From: Occultella kanbiaonis
GTDB lineage: Bacteria > Actinomycetota > Actinomycetes > Actinomycetales > Beutenbergiaceae
Assembly: GCF_009708215.1 (NCBI RefSeq)
Contig: NZ_CP046175.1
Span: 2,294,001 to 2,358,000 of the forward strand
Length of the DNA: 64,000 nucleotides
Reading direction: 5' to 3'
Position numbers and translations under genes: made by a program. Every line of letters starts with the position of its first letter. Positions within the stretch are counted from its first letter, which is position 1. This document shows positions 32,989 through 41,469 of the stretch, one piece after another. Under the pieces are notes generated by a model. It searched no databases. It saw nothing but the letters and a program-made list of their open reading frames with translations, and was not told where the DNA came from.

Positions 32989-34221
32989 ATGGCGGACTCC
33001 TCGCTCGGGTCCGGGTTCCGGAACGTCTTCGTCGCGAACCTGGGATCCAGCCTCGCGGACGGGATCGCCCGGGTCGCCGCGCCGCTGCTCGCGGTCCGGC
33101 TCACCGACGACCCGCTGCTGATCTCGGGGATCGCCGCCGTCGCGTTGCTGCCCTGGCTGTTCTTCGCGATCCCGGCCGGGATCGTCCTGGACCGGATCGA
33201 CCGGCGGCGGGCGCTCGCCATGGCGAACGCCGTGCGGACCGTGCTGGCGGTCACCCTGTTCGTCCTCACCGCCACCGGTGCCCTGACCATCTGGTGGTTG
33301 TACGCCGTGATCTTCGTCTACGGCGCGTTCGAGACCCTGTACGACGGCGCGATCCGGGCGGTGGTGCCCAGCCTCGTCGAGCGGCACAACCTGCCGCGCG
33401 CGAACTCGCGGGTCGAGGCCGGTGAGATCGTGGTGCAGAACTTCGCGGCCGCTCCGTTCACGTCCGCGTTGTTCGCCGTCTCGGTGCTGATCCCGCTCGG
33501 GATCGGCGCGCTCGGCTACGCCGTCGCCGGGTTGCTCGCGCTCTGGCTGCCGTTGGCCGCCGCCGGGGCGCACCGAGCCGACGGCGCAACCCGTGAGCGG
33601 GTGCCGTGGCGTGACGAGGTACGGCAGGGCCTGCGGTTCATCCTCGGGAATCCGATGTTGCGGCCGCTGTGGTTCCTCAGCACGGTGGTCGCGCTGGGCC
33701 ACTCCGCGGCGACGGCGACGCTGGTGCTCTACGTGCTGGACCGCCTCGGCGTGCCCGAGGCCCTGTTCGGGGTGTTCATGCTCTCGATGGCGCTCGGCGG
33801 GATCGTCGGTGCCTGGGTCGCGTCGCCGGCGAAGGAGCGCTTCGGCGCCGGGCCGGTGATGGCGGTCGCCAGCCTCGCTTCGGCGCTCGCCCTGGTCGCG
33901 ATCGGTGTGTGGCCCACGGTGGTCGGCGGCGCCGTCGGACTGGCGGTGTCCTCCGGCGCGGTGACGGCGTGGAACGTCCTGGTCATGTCGCTGCGCCAGA
34001 GCATCATCCCGAGCCGGCTGCTCGGCCGGGTGCACGGGACCTGGCGGACCCTGCTGTGGGGCGTGGTCCCACTGGGATCGGTGATCGGCGGCCTGCTCGC
34101 ACGGATCGACCTGGTCACACCTCTCCTGGTCGGTGGAGGGCTGGCCGCGCTGACCTCGTTGATCGGGTACCGGTTCCTGTACTCTCTGCCCGATCCCGAG
34201 GACGTCCCGGTGCCGGCGTGA
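32989..34221 (+). CDS. MFS-type efflux transporter
   Basis: 410 aa with 12 predicted transmembrane helices. It belongs to the MFS_3/enterobactin-exporter-like group: FRNVFVANLGSSLADGIARVAAPLLAVRLT at the N-terminus, IPAGIVLDRIDRRRALAMAN (motif A loop) and RLLGRVHGTWRTLLWG. Members export drugs or siderophores. The ATG at 32989 has GGGGGAGAGGGG upstream, 16 nt after the pentapeptide gene stop, so the two genes are probably co-transcribed. It is convergent with the trmL-like gene. The substrate is unknown. Confidence 0.9.
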   Translation: MADSSLGSGFRNVFVANLGSSLADGIARVAAPLLAVRLTDDPLLISGIAAVALLPWLFFAIPAGIVLDRIDRRRALAMANAVRTVLAVTLFVLTATGALTIWWLYAVIFVYGAFETLYDGAIRAVVPSLVERHNLPRANSRVEAGEIVVQNFAAAPFTSALFAVSVLIPLGIGALGYAVAGLLALWLPLAAAGAHRADGATRERVPWRDEVRQGLRFILGNPMLRPLWFLSTVVALGHSAATATLVLYVLDRLGVPEALFGVFMLSMALGGIVGAWVASPAKERFGAGPVMAVASLASALALVAIGVWPTVVGGAVGLAVSSGAVTAWNVLVMSLRQSIIPSRLLGRVHGTWRTLLWGVVPLGSVIGGLLARIDLVTPLLVGGGLAALTSLIGYRFLYSLPDPEDVPVPA

Positions 34222-34248
34222 GTACGTCGCCGGCCGGCCGCAGGTCTC

Positions 34249-34722
34249 TCAGGAGCCGCCGGCGTAGCCGTGCTGGCGCCAGGCCTCATAGATCGCCAGG
34301 GCGGCGGCGTTGGACAGGTTCAGCGAGCGGATCCCCGGGAGCATCGGGATCCGCACCCGGTCGGTGACCCGCTCGTCCGCCAGCACGTGCTCGGGCAGTC
34401 CGGTCGGCTCCGGGCCGAAGAGCAGCGTGTCGCCCGGTGCGTAGGCGACATCGGTGAACGAACGGGTCGCGTGGCCGGTGAAGGCGTACACCCGCCCGGT
34501 TCCGACGGCCTGCACGCGCGTCAGCGCGGCGTCGAGACCGGGATGCACCTCGACCCGGGCGAGGTCGTGGTAGTCCAGGCCGGCCCGGCGCAGGTTCGCG
34601 TCCGAGAGGTCGAAGCCGAGCGGCTCGACCAGGTGCAGCGTGGTGCCGGTGGCGGCCGTCAGCCGGATGGCGTTCCCGGAGTTACCGGGGATGCGCGGCT
34701 CGAAGAACATGATGTGGAACAC
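34249..34722 (-). CDS. trmL: tRNA (cytidine/uridine-34-2'-O)-methyltransferase
   Basis: 157 aa, the size of TrmL/YibK, a minimal SPOUT (trefoil-knot) methyltransferase that 2'-O-methylates the wobble base of tRNA-Leu. Knot motifs: FEPRIPGNSGNAIRLTAATG (motif 1), LLFGPEPTGLPEHVL (motif 2) and IPMLPGIRSLNLSNAAALAIYEA (motif 3, SAM-binding). The start is GTG at 34722; an ATG four codons later would cut the conserved first strand. A tRNA-Leu gene is also present in this window (41470), though the physical link is probably coincidental. Confidence 0.93.
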   Translation of the reverse strand: MFHIMFFEPRIPGNSGNAIRLTAATGTTLHLVEPLGFDLSDANLRRAGLDYHDLARVEVHPGLDAALTRVQAVGTGRVYAFTGHATRSFTDVAYAPGDTLLFGPEPTGLPEHVLADERVTDRVRIPMLPGIRSLNLSNAAALAIYEAWRQHGYAGGS

Positions 34723-34770
34723 GCGACCATCGTCCCACCGCGGGCGGGCCCGACCGGCCGCGGGCCGGAT

Positions 34771-35943
34771 TCAGCGGCTCGGCCAGGTCCACGACGGTCT
34801 GCTGAGCATGCCCTGCCCGGCGATCGTCGTCTCGCCCAGCTCCTTGACGAGCTCGACCCGCTCCAGCTCCTCGCCGGCCAGGTCGGCGAGCGAGGCCTGG
34901 AGGGCACCGGAATGCGTCACCACCACCACCTGCATCTCCTCGCTCGCCGCGTGGATGAGGCCGGCGAGGGGCCCGATCAGCTCCGGGTGCAGGCTCGTCT
35001 CGGGCTCGTTCAGGACGAGCAGCTCCGGCGGCCGGGGCGTGAGCAGCGCCGCCGTGAGCATCAGGTACCGCAGGGTGCCGTCGGAGAGTTCGTCGGCGCG
35101 CATCGGTCGGAGCATGCCGTCCTGACGCAGCGCGAGCGAGAAGCGACCCGAGTCCACCGACACCTCGATCCGCGAACCGGGGAACGCGGCGTCGACCGTG
35201 CGGACGAGCATCGCGGACCTGCCGATCTCCTGGATCGTTGCCAGCGCGGCGGCGAGGTCCGCACCGTCGTGGGCGAGGACCGGCGTGCGGGTGCCGACCG
35301 GTGCGAGCCGGGCCGGTGCGGCCGCGTCGGTGCGCAGGTGGTCGTAGAAGCGCCAGCCGCGCAGTTGCTCGCGCAGTTCCAGCAGCTCCGGTGCCCGGTG
35401 CGGGTCCGCGACGTGCCCGAGCATGGAGTCGTAGTCCGCGAGGGACCGGGTGAGCTCGGACCAGGAGCGTCCGTCCCGCACCCGCACCACGGGCCCGCGG
35501 CGGTGTGCCAACACCGCCGCCGGCCGGGCGACCGGTCCGGACCACACCGTCTCCACCTTGATCTCCGGGTCGAGGGCGAACGCTCCCGAGCCCACATCCG
35601 GACGTGGCAGCCCGAGGTCCATCGCGTACCCGAAGCCGTCCCCGGCGAACCCCAGTTGCAGGCGCACCGGTCCTGTGCGCCGGGTGCCCTGGACCGGCAC
35701 CTCGCCGCGGCGCATCGACCCCGAGATGGTCTCCGGGCCCGCCCAGAGCGTGGACGGCAACCCGCCCTCCCGGGCCAGCGCCGCCACCGCGCCACCGCGG
35801 GCGGCGTCCGTGAGCAGGCGCAGGGACCGGTACAGGCTGGACTTGCCGGAGCCGTTCGCGCCGGTGATCAGGGTCAGCCGCCCCAACGGCACCACCACAT
35901 CACGCAGCGAGCGGTACCCCTGGACGGCGAGCGTGGTGAGCAT
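34771..35943 (-). CDS. RecF/OLD-like AAA ATPase
   Basis: 390 aa. An ABC-type ATPase of the AAA_21 (predicted ATP-binding, RecF/SMC-like) group: Walker A GANGSGKSS, signature ELSDGTLRYL, Walker B LLVLNEPETSLHP and H-loop VVVTHSG. No toprim or nuclease domain is fused, and no nuclease gene is adjacent, so it differs from OLD-family defence nucleases. The ATG at 35943 is chosen over a longer in-frame start (36036) because it abuts the first strand (LTTLAVQGYRSLRDV) and lies 7 nt after TACTGT (35951-35956, minus strand). The function is unknown. Confidence 0.85.
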   Translation of the reverse strand: MLTTLAVQGYRSLRDVVVPLGRLTLITGANGSGKSSLYRSLRLLTDAARGGAVAALAREGGLPSTLWAGPETISGSMRRGEVPVQGTRRTGPVRLQLGFAGDGFGYAMDLGLPRPDVGSGAFALDPEIKVETVWSGPVARPAAVLAHRRGPVVRVRDGRSWSELTRSLADYDSMLGHVADPHRAPELLELREQLRGWRFYDHLRTDAAAPARLAPVGTRTPVLAHDGADLAAALATIQEIGRSAMLVRTVDAAFPGSRIEVSVDSGRFSLALRQDGMLRPMRADELSDGTLRYLMLTAALLTPRPPELLVLNEPETSLHPELIGPLAGLIHAASEEMQVVVVTHSGALQASLADLAGEELERVELVKELGETTIAGQGMLSRPSWTWPSR

Positions 35944-36064
35944 GGACCGAACAGTAGAGGCCACCGCTGACACGGAGCCGCCGTCAACCGGGCCGCGGCG
36001 ACCGACGGCGGCAAGTGGTGGCAACCTTGCAGTCACGGTGGTGCCGCGGCACTACCGTCGCGCC

Positions 36065-36952
36065 ATGGCGCAGGAGCTCTCGGAACGGTCCGAACTTGCC
36101 CCGGGGGTCACGTTGACCACCGGAGAGGCCGGCCTGCCCATGATCCGGGTGGAGTGCGGACCGGCGACGGGTTCGATCTACCTGCACGGCGCGCACGTGG
36201 TCGAGTGGGTACCGGTCGGCAGCGGTTCGGCCCTGTGGCTCAGCGCCGTGCCATACGACGGCGGGGGTGCGCTCATCCGCGGCGGCGTCCCGATCTGCTT
36301 CCCGTGGTTCGGCAACGGTCCCGACGGGACCCGGAGTCCGTTGCACGGCTTCGCAGGCCGGCTCCCGTGGGCGATCGAGGAGGTCCGCGGCACCGACGAC
36401 GGCGTGCTCGTCGTACTGCACCTCACCGAGTCCTCGGCCACGACGGCCCAGTGGCCGCACCCGTTCGAGGCGACGTACCAGGTGCTGTTCGGGGAGAAGC
36501 TCCGGCTGAGTCTGCAGATCCGCAACACCGGTACCGAGGCCTTCACGTTCGAACAGGCCCTGCACAGCTACTTCAACGTCAACGACGTCGCCGGTATCGC
36601 GATCCGCGGCCTCGAGGGCGAGACCTACACCGACCGCGCCCCGGGTGCCGCCGCGTCCGGCGTCCTCAGCGGGCCGATGCACATCGTGGCCGAGACCGAC
36701 CGGGTGTTCGAGGGAACGACGGCCCCCACCTACATCCAGGACACCCTGCACACGGTGCGGATCGCGAAGACCGGGGCGGCCAGCACCGTGGTGTGGAACC
36801 CCTGGTCGGACAAGGCCGAGGCCATGCCCGACTTCGGCGACGACGAGTGGCCGTGGATGGTGTGCGTCGAGACCGGGAACGTCCGTTCCGACGCGATCAC
36901 CCTCTCACCCGGGCAGGCCCACACGATGACCACCACGATCACGCTCGACTGA
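36065..36952 (+). CDS. D-hexose-6-phosphate mutarotase (YeaD-like aldose epimerase)
   Basis: 295 aa. Galactose-mutarotase fold of the YeaD subfamily: YLHGAHVVEWVP, LIRGGVPICFPWFG, SPLHGFAGRLPWAIE with the catalytic His, and EQALHSYFNVNDV. It interconverts the anomers of glucose-6-phosphate or similar sugars in the cytoplasm. The ATG at 36065 is six bases after TACCGT (36053-36058), a leaderless arrangement; the open frame upstream is mostly antisense to the ATPase gene and is not used. The SigK-type promoter of the next gene lies just past its 3' end. Confidence 0.93.
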   Translation: MAQELSERSELAPGVTLTTGEAGLPMIRVECGPATGSIYLHGAHVVEWVPVGSGSALWLSAVPYDGGGALIRGGVPICFPWFGNGPDGTRSPLHGFAGRLPWAIEEVRGTDDGVLVVLHLTESSATTAQWPHPFEATYQVLFGEKLRLSLQIRNTGTEAFTFEQALHSYFNVNDVAGIAIRGLEGETYTDRAPGAAASGVLSGPMHIVAETDRVFEGTTAPTYIQDTLHTVRIAKTGAASTVVWNPWSDKAEAMPDFGDDEWPWMVCVETGNVRSDAITLSPGQAHTMTTTITLD

Positions 36953-36987
36953 ACCGGTCGCGACCGCACACACCCCGGCCGCACGAC

Positions 36988-37014
36988 CCATCCGGAGCTC
37001 GGTCGGCTCCGAAT
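36988..37014 (+). promoter_or_regulatory. SigK-type promoter of molybdopterin oxidoreductase gene
   Basis: CCATCC (36988-36993) and CCGAAT (37009-37014) are 15 nt apart. These are the hexamers reported for mycobacterial SigK promoters as I recall them. The ATG at 37022 comes 7 nt after the -10, predicting a leaderless mRNA. Confidence 0.8.
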
Positions 37015-37021
37015 TGCCCAT

Positions 37022-38641
37022 ATGACCCCGGCAACAACCCGGCGACCGCGCGTGCCGTCGCGTCCGTTCCGAGCCGCCGTCGGCGTGGTGAGCGCCGCCG
37101 CAGGGATCGGGATCGCCCATCTGGTGGCCGCGCTCACGGTCCCGGCGGCCTCGCCACTGCTCGCGGTCGGATCCGTCGCCGTCGACGCGGCCCCCACCGC
37201 GGTCAAGGAGTGGGCGATCGCGACCTTCGGCACCGCGGACAAGCCGGTTCTGCTGGGCGGCATCGGCGCGACCCTGCTCGTGGTCACCGCCCTGATCGGC
37301 CTGATCGGCTTCCGACGGCGGTGGCTGGGGCTGGTCGGCATGGTCCTGCTCGGGGTCGTCGCGGCCGTCGCCGCGGCCGTGCGCACCCCCCAGGTCGCCG
37401 CCGTGGCGCCGGCCGCCGTCGCGGCCCTGGTCTCGAGCATCACCCTCGCGCTCGTGCTCCGAGCCACGCAGTCGTCCCCGAGCGCGGACGGGACTGCCCG
37501 AGCCGTGGACGGTGCCGAGGCTCCGGCCAGCTCGCCACTCGCCGGCCCGAACGTGCGCTCGGGCAGGTTCCTTCCGAACCGACGCAGCCTGCTGCTCGCA
37601 GGGCCCGTGGCGGTCGCCGTGGCCGGCATCGGTTCGGGAGCCGCGATCGGAGCGTTCCGGGCCTCCGACGACGCGGTCGGGCGGGACCGGATGCTGCCGT
37701 CGCCGACCAGCGCGGCGGGTGACCTCCCCGCCGGCGTGCAGCCAGATGTCCGGGGCATCACGCCGTACGTCACGGACAACGCCGATTTCTACCGGGTCGA
37801 CATCGCGCTCACCACGCCCCGCATCGACGCCACGACGTGGCGGCTGCCGATCGGCGGACTCGTGCGGGAGCCCGTCGAGTTCAGCTACGACGATCTGCTC
37901 TCGATGCCGCTGGTCGAGCGCTTGATCACGCTCAGCTGCGTCTCGAACCCGGTCGGCGGACCATACGTGAGCACCGCTCGCTGGCTCGGAATCCCCCTGG
38001 CCGACCTGCTCGAGCAGGCCGGGATCGACGACGGCGCCGAGCAGCTCTTCGCGCGTGGTGCGGACGGATTCAGCTGCAGTGTGCCGCTGGAGGTCATCCG
38101 CGACGGCAGGGACGCCCTGCTCGCAGTGGGCATGAACGGCGAGCAGCTCCCGTTCGACCACGGCTTCCCAGCACGGCTGATCGTGCCCGGCCTGTTCGGC
38201 TTCGTGTCGGCTGCCAAGTGGCTGACCGAACTCACGCTGTCCACCTACGCGGATGACATCGCGTACTGGACCGAGCGAGGCTGGGCAACGGACGCACCGG
38301 CCCTGACACAGTCGCGTATCGACGTCCCGGGTCCGCTCCAGAACGTCCCAGCGGGGGAGGTGACCGTAGCCGGCATGGCGTGGGCCCAGCACCGCGGCGT
38401 CGCGAAGGTCGAGGTGCGCGTCGACGACGGTGAGTGGCAGGAGACGGACCTCGCCGATGACGCAGGGGTCGACCTGTGGCGCTCCTGGAGTCTGAATCTG
38501 GTCGGCATGGCCGCAGGCCGGCACGACGTGCAGGTGCGGGCCACGGACGGCACCGGGCAGACGCAGCCGGAGGCGCGCACCGAGCCCTTCCCCGACGGGG
38601 CTCGCGGCCGGCACTCGGTCGTGTTCGCGGTCGAGGGCTGA
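37022..38641 (+). CDS. Membrane-anchored molybdopterin-dependent oxidoreductase (SoxC/sulfite-oxidase fold)
   Basis: 539 aa. Four hydrophobic segments (to about residue 150) and an internal RRSLLLAG hydrophobic stretch (about 190-215) precede a sulfite-oxidase-type Mo domain. The Mo-ligating cysteine is C306 in ITLSCVSNP. A C-terminal Mo-co dimerisation Ig-like domain (VTVAGMAWAQHRGVAKVEVRVDDG) follows. It probably reduces or oxidises an oxygenated sulfur or similar substrate at the outer face. The SigK-type promoter and neighbours (fasciclin lipoprotein, sigK, rskA) place it in a SigK stress regulon. The substrate is unknown. Confidence 0.92.
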   Translation: MTPATTRRPRVPSRPFRAAVGVVSAAAGIGIAHLVAALTVPAASPLLAVGSVAVDAAPTAVKEWAIATFGTADKPVLLGGIGATLLVVTALIGLIGFRRRWLGLVGMVLLGVVAAVAAAVRTPQVAAVAPAAVAALVSSITLALVLRATQSSPSADGTARAVDGAEAPASSPLAGPNVRSGRFLPNRRSLLLAGPVAVAVAGIGSGAAIGAFRASDDAVGRDRMLPSPTSAAGDLPAGVQPDVRGITPYVTDNADFYRVDIALTTPRIDATTWRLPIGGLVREPVEFSYDDLLSMPLVERLITLSCVSNPVGGPYVSTARWLGIPLADLLEQAGIDDGAEQLFARGADGFSCSVPLEVIRDGRDALLAVGMNGEQLPFDHGFPARLIVPGLFGFVSAAKWLTELTLSTYADDIAYWTERGWATDAPALTQSRIDVPGPLQNVPAGEVTVAGMAWAQHRGVAKVEVRVDDGEWQETDLADDAGVDLWRSWSLNLVGMAAGRHDVQVRATDGTGQTQPEARTEPFPDGARGRHSVVFAVEG

Positions 38642-38646
38642 CGGAC

Positions 38647-38674
38647 CCATCCGTTCGGCGACCAGCTCCGAATG
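38647..38674 (+). promoter_or_regulatory. SigK-type promoter of fasciclin lipoprotein gene
   Basis: CCATCC (38647-38652), 15 nt, CCGAATG (38668-38674). Spacing and sequence are identical to the promoter at 36988. A weaker second set, CCATCC (38688-38693), 15 nt, CCGAGG (38709-38714), follows immediately. Confidence 0.82.
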
Positions 38675-38722
38675 ATCGGTGACTGGACCATCCGGTCGAG
38701 AACGACTCCCGAGGAGATCATC

Positions 38723-39367
38723 GTGAAAATTCGCTCCATCGCTCCCGCGCTCACGCTCGTGGCGGCCCTGTCCTTGGCTGCGTGCTCAGGCGGCGGCACC
38801 GACGACGGCACCGACGCCCCCGACGACACCGCGAGTTCGCCGGCGGACGAGACCAGCGAGGCCACCGATGACGGTGCGGACATGGCGGGCCCGTTCGGAC
38901 CTGCATGCGCCGATGTCCCCGCCACCGGAGCGGGCAGCTTCGACGGCATGTCCGAGGACCCGGTCGCCACCGCGGCGGGCAACAACGCCGACCTGTCGAC
39001 GCTCGTGGACCTGGTCGGACTCGCAGGTCTGGGTGACACGCTGAACACCACGGAGAACATCACGGTGTTCGCGCCCGCCAACGCTGCGTTCGAGGCGCTG
39101 CCGCCCGAGACCGTCGAGGCCGTGCAGGCAGACCCGGACGGACTGCTCACGACGGTGCTCACCTACCACGTGGTCCCGGAGCGGATCGCGCCCGAGGACC
39201 TGGCCGGTACCTTCACCACGCTGCAGGGTGACGAGCTCACGGTCGAGGGTTCCGGTGAGGACTTCACGGTCGGCGCCGACGCGGCGAGCGTCGTCTGCGG
39301 CAATGTGCAGACCGCCAACGCGACCGTCTACATCATCGACGGCGTGCTGATGCCGCCGACCGAGTGA
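38723..39367 (+). CDS. Fasciclin-domain lipoprotein (MPT83/MPT70-like)
   Basis: 214 aa from the GTG at 38723, with GAGGAGA 5 nt upstream. The lipobox LSLAAC (C21) makes it a surface lipoprotein. An acidic linker (about 22-60) leads to one FAS1 domain (NITVFAPANAAFEALP, LTYHVVPERI, NATVYIIDGVLMP). It resembles mycobacterial MPT83/MPT70, the main products of the SigK regulon. It lies between a SigK-type promoter and the sigK-rskA pair. A start at 38672 would lie within the promoter and is rejected. The presumed role is adhesion or cell-envelope function (family knowledge). Confidence 0.93.
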   Translation: MKIRSIAPALTLVAALSLAACSGGGTDDGTDAPDDTASSPADETSEATDDGADMAGPFGPACADVPATGAGSFDGMSEDPVATAAGNNADLSTLVDLVGLAGLGDTLNTTENITVFAPANAAFEALPPETVEAVQADPDGLLTTVLTYHVVPERIAPEDLAGTFTTLQGDELTVEGSGEDFTVGADAASVVCGNVQTANATVYIIDGVLMPPTE

Positions 39368-39406
39368 GTCGGCCGGCGTAGACAGGACCCGAGCGAGACG
39401 AGCCAC

Positions 39407-40021
39407 ATGGTTCCGCGAGTACAACCGGCGCCGAGGGAGCGAGAGCCCCTCGGTGCCGGCTCGGGACACGACGAGCCGACCGAGCTGGCGGACCTGCTCC
39501 GTCGGAGCGCGCGGGGTGACCAGCAGTCGTTCGCGCGGCTCTACGACTCGACCTCGGCCCGGGTCTTCGGCGTGGTGCTGCGCGTGGTGCGAAACCGCGC
39601 GCAGGCCGCGGAGGTGACTCAGGACTGCTACCTGCAGGTCTGGCAGCAGTCCGCGAGGTTCGATGCGGCCAGGGGTTCCGTGCTCGCCTGGATGCTCACC
39701 CTGGCCCACCGGCGAGCCGTGGACCGGGTGCGCTCCGCGCAGGCCGCCCGGGCGCGAGACGCGCACTACGCCGTGCGTGAACCTACGCAGGAACGCGATG
39801 TCGGCGAGGCGGTCGTGGACACGCTGGACGCTGAACGAGTGCGGCGGGCCCTGGCGACCCTGACCACCATCCAGCGCGAGGCGATCGAGCTCGCCTACCT
39901 GGGTGGATACACCCACACCGAGGTGGCCGGCCTGCTCGACATTCCGCTCGGCACGGCCAAGACGCGGCTGCGGGACGGATTGATCCGGCTACGAGACCAG
40001 TTCGAAGGTGAGACGCGATGA
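39407..40021 (+). CDS. sigK: ECF sigma factor SigK
   Basis: 204 aa. Region 2 (FARLYDSTSARVFGVVLRVVRNRAQAAEVTQDCYLQVW) and region 4 (ALATLTTIQREAIELAYLGGYTHTEVAGLLDIPLGTAKTRLRDGLIRLRD) follow the SigK pattern. It directs RNA polymerase to CCATCC/CCGAAT promoters, two or three of which lie just upstream. The ATG at 39407 follows the fasciclin gene after 39 nt without a clear SigK promoter, so autoregulation may occur by read-through. Its stop overlaps the anti-sigma gene by 4 nt (ATGA). Confidence 0.93.
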   Translation: MVPRVQPAPREREPLGAGSGHDEPTELADLLRRSARGDQQSFARLYDSTSARVFGVVLRVVRNRAQAAEVTQDCYLQVWQQSARFDAARGSVLAWMLTLAHRRAVDRVRSAQAARARDAHYAVREPTQERDVGEAVVDTLDAERVRRALATLTTIQREAIELAYLGGYTHTEVAGLLDIPLGTAKTRLRDGLIRLRDQFEGETR

Positions 40022-40848
40022 CTGTGGCAGGTGAGTCCGCGCACGCGCTGACCGGGGCCCACGTCCTTGATGCCCTCGATGGCGACGAGCACGAGGCATT
40101 CGAGGTCCACCTCGCCGCGTGCTCAGACTGTCGTGAGGAGGTGCGGACCCTGCGCCGGGCGGTGCTGCGACTGCCCGCCGTGAGCGCGGCCACCCCGCCG
40201 CCCGAGCTCCGCGGATCGATACTCGAGCTCATCTCGCAGGTGCGACCGCTGCCGCCGCTGCCCGAGCGCAGCGGCAGCGCCGACCGCGAACCGCCGATGT
40301 CCGGTGCCCCCGGCCCGGACGTCGCGACCGAGCCGGCCGAACTTGGATCTGTTAGGGCTCGTCGGGATCGGCGCGCCAACCGATGGCGACTCGTGGCGGC
40401 GGCGGCCGTCGTCGTCGCGCTCGGCAGCGTCGGGTGGGGAGCGCTCGGACCCGACGGGCCACCGGTTCGCGAGACCGCCGGCGTGCAGCAGGAGAGCGAG
40501 ACCCGACTGCGGGCCCTGCTGGACGCACCTGACCTCGAGGTCCATACGGGCGGTGACCCCGACGGGGTACACGGCACCGTGCTGCGCTCGGGTGCCCTGG
40601 ACAGTTCGGCCGCCATCCTGCAGAACCTGCCGAGTCTTGGACCGGACGAGGTCTTCCAGGCGTGGACGCTCACGGGGTCGACTCCGGCGAGTGCCGGGGT
40701 GTTCAACGCCTCGGACGGCGGCGCGACCGTGCTGCTCGGTGGCGACGTCCTCGCCGCGGACGCCGTCGCCGTGACGATCGAGCCACCGGGGGGCTCGCCC
40801 GCGCCGACGGGGGACATCCTGTTCGAGGTCGACGTCGCGCAGTCGTGA
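40018..40848 (+). CDS. rskA: Anti-sigma-K factor RskA
   Basis: 276 aa. The N-terminal anti-sigma domain carries the zinc-type motif HLAACSDC (H-x3-C-x2-C). One transmembrane helix (about residues 120-142) separates it from an extracellular RskA C-terminal domain (VFQAWTLTGSTPASAGVFNASDGG, VAVTIEPPGGSPAPTG). In mycobacteria RskA holds SigK at the membrane and is removed by regulated proteolysis, ending with the site-2 protease Rip1. A site-2 protease is encoded in this window at 53804, but any link is speculative. It is translationally coupled to sigK. Confidence 0.93.
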   Translation: MTVAGESAHALTGAHVLDALDGDEHEAFEVHLAACSDCREEVRTLRRAVLRLPAVSAATPPPELRGSILELISQVRPLPPLPERSGSADREPPMSGAPGPDVATEPAELGSVRARRDRRANRWRLVAAAAVVVALGSVGWGALGPDGPPVRETAGVQQESETRLRALLDAPDLEVHTGGDPDGVHGTVLRSGALDSSAAILQNLPSLGPDEVFQAWTLTGSTPASAGVFNASDGGATVLLGGDVLAADAVAVTIEPPGGSPAPTGDILFEVDVAQS

Positions 40849-40950
40849 CAGGGATGCGCGGTCCCGCCGTGCCAAGGCCGCAGGCCCGTCGTACCCTGAC
40901 CGGAGAACGCGCATGGCACGAGAGTCACCCGGCATCGAGGAGGTCACGGC

Positions 40951-41121
40951 ATGGAGCAGACGCACGGCGAGGATCCGGACCGGAACCGGGAGGTTGAGGA
41001 GCCAGTCGAAGACCCTCGACCCGAGGCGCCCGGCTCGGAACACGGCGATACCCACGTGGACGTCTCCGTGACGCCCGAGCACGGCACCGGATCGGAGCCC
41101 GAGCTCCCCGACGAGGACTGA
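40951..41121 (+). CDS. Small acidic hypothetical protein
   Basis: 56 aa, rich in Glu, Asp and Pro, beginning MEQTHGEDPDRN and ending ELPDEDstop. The strong ribosome site GAGGAGG (40938-40944) six bases before the ATG is the main support. An alternative ATG at 40913 in another frame also has a plausible site (CGGAGAA) but gives a basic, less protein-like product. I do not recognise a family. No cysteines or hydrophobic segment are present. It lies downstream of rskA and could be in the same transcript. Confidence 0.5.
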   Translation: MEQTHGEDPDRNREVEEPVEDPRPEAPGSEHGDTHVDVSVTPEHGTGSEPELPDED

Positions 41122-41139
41122 CGCGCACCGGGCCGCCAC

Positions 41140-41391
41140 ATGCCTTTGGCCCCGACTGCCCTGACAAGGGGTCGTCCTGCCGAACTCCGACCGGCTCAGC
41201 GACGGCCCACCCGGAAGACGGGCCAGCCGATCTCCGTGCGCCGCCCGGCCGGATCGGCCGTGTTGCTGCCTGCGGCATTCATCCTCCTCGGCGTCGTTGC
41301 CGTGACGTTCCTGCGCAAGGCGCCGGCGGCGAAGGACCGGGCGCCGGCAGAGGTCCCCGCGCACGCCGCGGCCGACCTTCGCGCCCGCTGA
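41140..41391 (+). CDS. Possible small single-pass membrane protein
   Basis: 83 aa. A basic N-terminal half is followed by one hydrophobic segment (SAVLLPAAFILLGVVAVTFLRK, about residues 39-60) and an Ala-rich tail. There is no clear ribosome site before the ATG. A frame on the other strand (41196-41408) is also open, so the coding assignment is tentative. A strong terminator follows 17 nt downstream, which supports transcription on the plus strand. Confidence 0.35.
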   Translation: MPLAPTALTRGRPAELRPAQRRPTRKTGQPISVRRPAGSAVLLPAAFILLGVVAVTFLRKAPAAKDRAPAEVPAHAAADLRAR

Positions 41392-41407
41392 GTCGAGGCG
41401 CACCACA

Positions 41408-41452
41408 ACGAAGGCCCCTGACCTGGCGTTTCCGCAGGTCAGGGGCCTTCGT
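41408..41452. terminator. Strong hairpin terminator
   Basis: A perfect 18-bp stem (left arm 41408-41425, right arm 41435-41452) encloses a 9-nt loop. It begins ACGAAGGCCCC and ends GGGGCCTTCGT. There is no long U tract on either side, as often in actinobacteria, and it may act in both directions, ending the sigK region and the tRNA transcript. Confidence 0.85.
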
Positions 41453-41469
41453 GTCGCTGTCTCAACGAG

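Noticed and set aside
34771-35943. Anti-phage OLD/Gabija-like system
   Set aside because: Only the ATPase half is present; no toprim, nuclease or helicase partner gene is adjacent.
41196-41408. Minus-strand 70-codon frame opposite the small membrane protein
   Set aside because: No ribosome site, Arg/Ala-rich translation, and it begins next to the terminator hairpin.
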